NCBI GenBank assembly: GCA_026984895.1
Contig: JALSRF010000490.1
Span: 1-6,734, forward strand
DNA: 6,734 bases
Direction of reading: 5' to 3'
Origin: Paracoccaceae bacterium
GTDB taxonomy: Bacteria; Pseudomonadota; Alphaproteobacteria; Rhodobacterales; Rhodobacteraceae
Part shown: positions 5,278 through 6,734 of the stretch, piece by piece
How positions within the stretch are numbered: position 1 is the stretch's first letter
Layout of the letters: each line of letters begins with the position of its first letter
Notes under the pieces: model-generated
Seen by the model: the letters and a program-made list of their open reading frames with translations, nothing else
Told to the model about the DNA's origin: nothing
Database searches by the model: none
Translations under genes and position numbers: made by a program

Positions 5278-5305
5278 CATCGGGTCTCCTTTCTGATGAC
5301 AGGTA

Positions 5306-5323
5306 TGGCCGGTGTGGCCGGTG
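5306..5323. repeat. 9-bp tandem duplication upstream of the copper-chaperone gene
   Basis: TGGCCGGTG is repeated exactly at 5306-5314 and 5315-5323, 29-46 nt upstream of the chaperone start. It could be slippage or a tandem regulator half-site; nothing in the sequence decides. Confidence 0.6.
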
Positions 5324-5375
5324 ATCCGCGCACAGGCGCGAAATGGGAAAATCTGACTGGGCAGTGCAGGGGCGG

Positions 5376-6191
5376 TCATCTCAGACGCCCTTCTGCCGCG
5401 ATCGGGGTGATGTGCAGGGTGCCGCTTGGCGCGCAGGCCAGTTCGACACGCACCCGGTAGAGCCGGCGCAAGAGGTCTTCGCTCAGCACCTCGGCCGGGG
5501 CGCCCTGGGCCAGCACGCCGCCATCGGACAGGCAGATGACGCGGCCCGCGTGACGCGCGGCCTGGCCCAGGTCGTGCAGCGCTGCCAGCGCGATGATGCC
5601 GCGCTCGCGCGCGAGGCGGCGCACATGCTCCAGCACGATCAGCTGGTGGCGCAGGTCCAGCGCCGAGGTCGGCTCGTCCAGCAGAAGCACCCTTGGCCGC
5701 GCGAAAAGCGCCTGGGCCAGGAACACCATCTGCCGCTGCCCGCCGCTGAGCGCCCCAAGGTCGCGCGCGGCCAGCGGCATCAGGCCGAAGCTGTCCAGCA
5801 TCGCCGCGGCCTCGTCCACAAGCGGGCGCGGCACGCGCAGGCCCAGCGCCGACAGCCGGCCCAGCAGCACCGTTTCGATCACGCTTAAGGTCGAGACCGC
5901 GCCCGCGTCCTGCGGCATATAGGCAAACAGCCGCCGTTGTTCGCGCCCCCAGGGCAGCGCCGCGCCATCAAGGCGCAGCGTCCCGCGCGCCGGCAATATC
6001 CCCGCCAGCGCCTGCAACAGCGTGGTCTTGCCACAGCCGTTGGGGCCCAGCAGCGCCGTCAGTTCGCCGCCGCGCAAGCCCAGCGACAGATCGTTCAGGA
6101 TCGGCTTGCCCGCGCGGGTGACGTGCAGGTTTTCGATCTGTAGCATGGCGGGCTCGGGCATGGCGGGCGCGGGTATGGTAGGCGCTGGCAT
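5376..6191 (-). CDS. ABC transporter ATPase, FecE type (iron-chelate/heme/cobalamin uptake)
   Basis: This 271-residue cytoplasmic ATPase powers a FecCD-type importer. Using ATG 6191 as residue 1: Walker A GPNGCGKTT at 49-57, Q-loop Gln in YMPQD near 94, signature LSGGQ at 148-152, Walker B VLLLDEP at 168-174 with catalytic E173, D-loop SALD, and H-loop H206 in LHD. All ATPase residues are present, and the length matches FecE/BtuD-type subunits (about 250-270). The family core begins at MLQIENLHV (ATG 6146), so the first 15 residues are a Met/Pro/Ala-rich extension encoded by a 15-bp tandem repeat. I chose 6191 because AAAGGAAA lies 6 nt upstream; ATG 6209, 5 nt after the permease stop, has only GGTGA, and 6161 and 6146 lack a clear site. 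The permease gene precedes it closely and the copper chaperone follows. The ligand (siderophore, heme or other) cannot be told. Confidence 0.93.
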   Translation of the reverse strand: MPAPTIPAPAMPEPAMLQIENLHVTRAGKPILNDLSLGLRGGELTALLGPNGCGKTTLLQALAGILPARGTLRLDGAALPWGREQRRLFAYMPQDAGAVSTLSVIETVLLGRLSALGLRVPRPLVDEAAAMLDSFGLMPLAARDLGALSGGQRQMVFLAQALFARPRVLLLDEPTSALDLRHQLIVLEHVRRLARERGIIALAALHDLGQAARHAGRVICLSDGGVLAQGAPAEVLSEDLLRRLYRVRVELACAPSGTLHITPIAAEGRLR

Positions 6192-6197
6192 GGCGGG
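6145..6197. repeat. 15-bp tandem repeat, about 3.5 copies, over the ATPase start region
   Basis: Plus-strand units begin at 6145, 6160, 6175 and 6190 (ATGGCGGGCTCGGGC, ATGGCGGGCGCGGGT, ATGGTAGGCGCTGGC, then ATGGCGGG), with a few mismatches. Read on the minus strand they encode successive pentapeptides MPAPT, IPAPA and MPEPA before the true ATPase domain, and they place several in-frame ATG codons in a row. Confidence 0.85.
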
Positions 6198-6214
6198 TTT
6201 CCTTTCCATCGCGT

Positions 6215-6734
6215 TCACCAGTGCCGCGCGCGGCGCGTCAGGATCAGCGCGAACAGAAACGGCACGCCGATCAGCGCGGTGACGATGCCGATGGGCACCA
6301 CCGCGCCCGGTGAAATCAGTTTCGAGGCGATCGAGGCGCCGCACATCACCAGCGCCCCCATCAGCGCCGACATCGGCAGAAGGATGCGCTGATCCTCGCC
6401 CACCAGCATGCGCGCCAGATGCGGCGCCACCAGCCCGACAAAACCGATGGTGCCGACAAAGGCCACCGCCCCCGCCGTCAGCAGCGACAGCGTGGCAAAG
6501 CTGCGCAGTCGCAGCGCGCGCAGGTTGATGCCCAGGCTTTGCGCGCGCGCATCCCCCAGGCGCAGCGCCGTCAGTTGCCAGGCATCGCGCGCCAGCAGCC
6601 CCGCCCCCAGCGCCAGCACCGCGCCCGAGACCGCCACCGAAAACCAGGTCGCCTTGAGCAGGCTGCCGAACAGCCAGAAAACGATTTCCTGCAGCACCTC
6701 GGGCGCGGCCATGTATTGCAGGAGCGATTGCATC
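6215..6734 (-). CDS. FecCD-family permease of a metal-chelate ABC importer (N-terminal half outside window)
   Basis: The frame enters from the right edge and ends at TGA 6217-6215, giving about 173 visible residues, roughly the C-terminal half of a family normally 330-350 long. It is a polytopic inner-membrane protein forming the channel of siderophore, heme or cobalamin importers. Diagnostic elements are TIGFVGLVAPHLARMLVGED (the cytoplasmic coupling loop that docks the ATPase) and the final PGAVVPIGIVTALIGVPFLF followed by a basic end, LTRRARHW. Earlier hydrophobic segments fit the family's closely packed helices. Between them the ADxxAR-like stretch usual in FecCD proteins reads GASIASK, a mild deviation. 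The stop is 23 nt before the chosen ATPase start (5 nt before an alternative start), so the two genes are translated from one message. A substrate-binding protein and the permease N-terminus should lie beyond the right edge. Confidence 0.93.
   Translation of the reverse strand, partial: MQSLLQYMAAPEVLQEIVFWLFGSLLKATWFSVAVSGAVLALGAGLLARDAWQLTALRLGDARAQSLGINLRALRLRSFATLSLLTAGAVAFVGTIGFVGLVAPHLARMLVGEDQRILLPMSALMGALVMCGASIASKLISPGAVVPIGIVTALIGVPFLFALILTRRARHW

Noticed and set aside
5278..5379. A longer start (ATG 5379) for the copper chaperone
   Set aside because: The extra 33-34 residues would bury the signal peptide inside the protein. The AAAGGAG at 5292-5286 points to ATG 5280/5277.

Overview
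The window looks like chromosomal DNA from a high-GC alphaproteobacterium, most likely of the Rhodobacteraceae type. The reasons are the overall base composition, the form of the tRNA-Gln(UUG) gene with its encoded CCA, GC-rich third codon positions, and the kinds of transport genes present. The lineage is inferred from style and not from a database match. There is no transposase, CRISPR array, rRNA or phage gene.

Left edge (1-332): the C-terminal end of an unidentified two-helix membrane protein is followed by a well-formed sigma70-type promoter (TTGAAC-N17-TAATTA) driving a complete tRNA-Gln(UUG). A hairpin followed by five T residues at 414-436 probably ends the tRNA transcript. The rest of the leader (437-572) holds a perfect 15-bp tandem duplication and an AAGGAG ribosome binding site, but no promoter I can defend.

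Centre, plus strand (573-4551): three tightly packed genes look like one operon. They are an E1-like ThiF/HesA-family adenylyltransferase, a class I adenylate-forming AMP-binding ligase, and a 12-helix MFS_2/GPH-type (MelB-like) transporter whose start lies 29 nt inside the ligase gene. Two different enzyme families that activate carboxylates as acyl-adenylates therefore sit with one membrane carrier. No ubiquitin-like or sulfur-carrier protein, JAB protease, acyl carrier protein or thioesterase lies with them. The simplest inference is a small dedicated pathway that makes or modifies a small carboxylic compound and moves it across the inner membrane; the compound is unknown. Motif detail (a changed A8 hinge in the ligase, loss of the MelB sugar-contact Asp positions in the carrier, no zinc CxxC pairs in the E1) suggests the chemistry is not the textbook version of any of the three families. 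This is the part of the window most likely to be undescribed.

Convergent gap (4552-4839): about 290 nt with a hexamer-period repeat and several GC-rich hairpins that may end transcription from both sides.

Right side, minus strand (4840-6734, reading leftward): the C-terminal half of a FecCD-type metal-chelate permease, its FecE-type ATPase, and then a periplasmic PCuAC copper chaperone with an intact H-x10-M-x21-H-x-M site. They probably form one unit with further genes beyond the right edge, linking a metal-chelate importer with a copper chaperone. The ATPase begins with an unusual Met/Pro pentapeptide extension encoded by a 15-bp tandem repeat.
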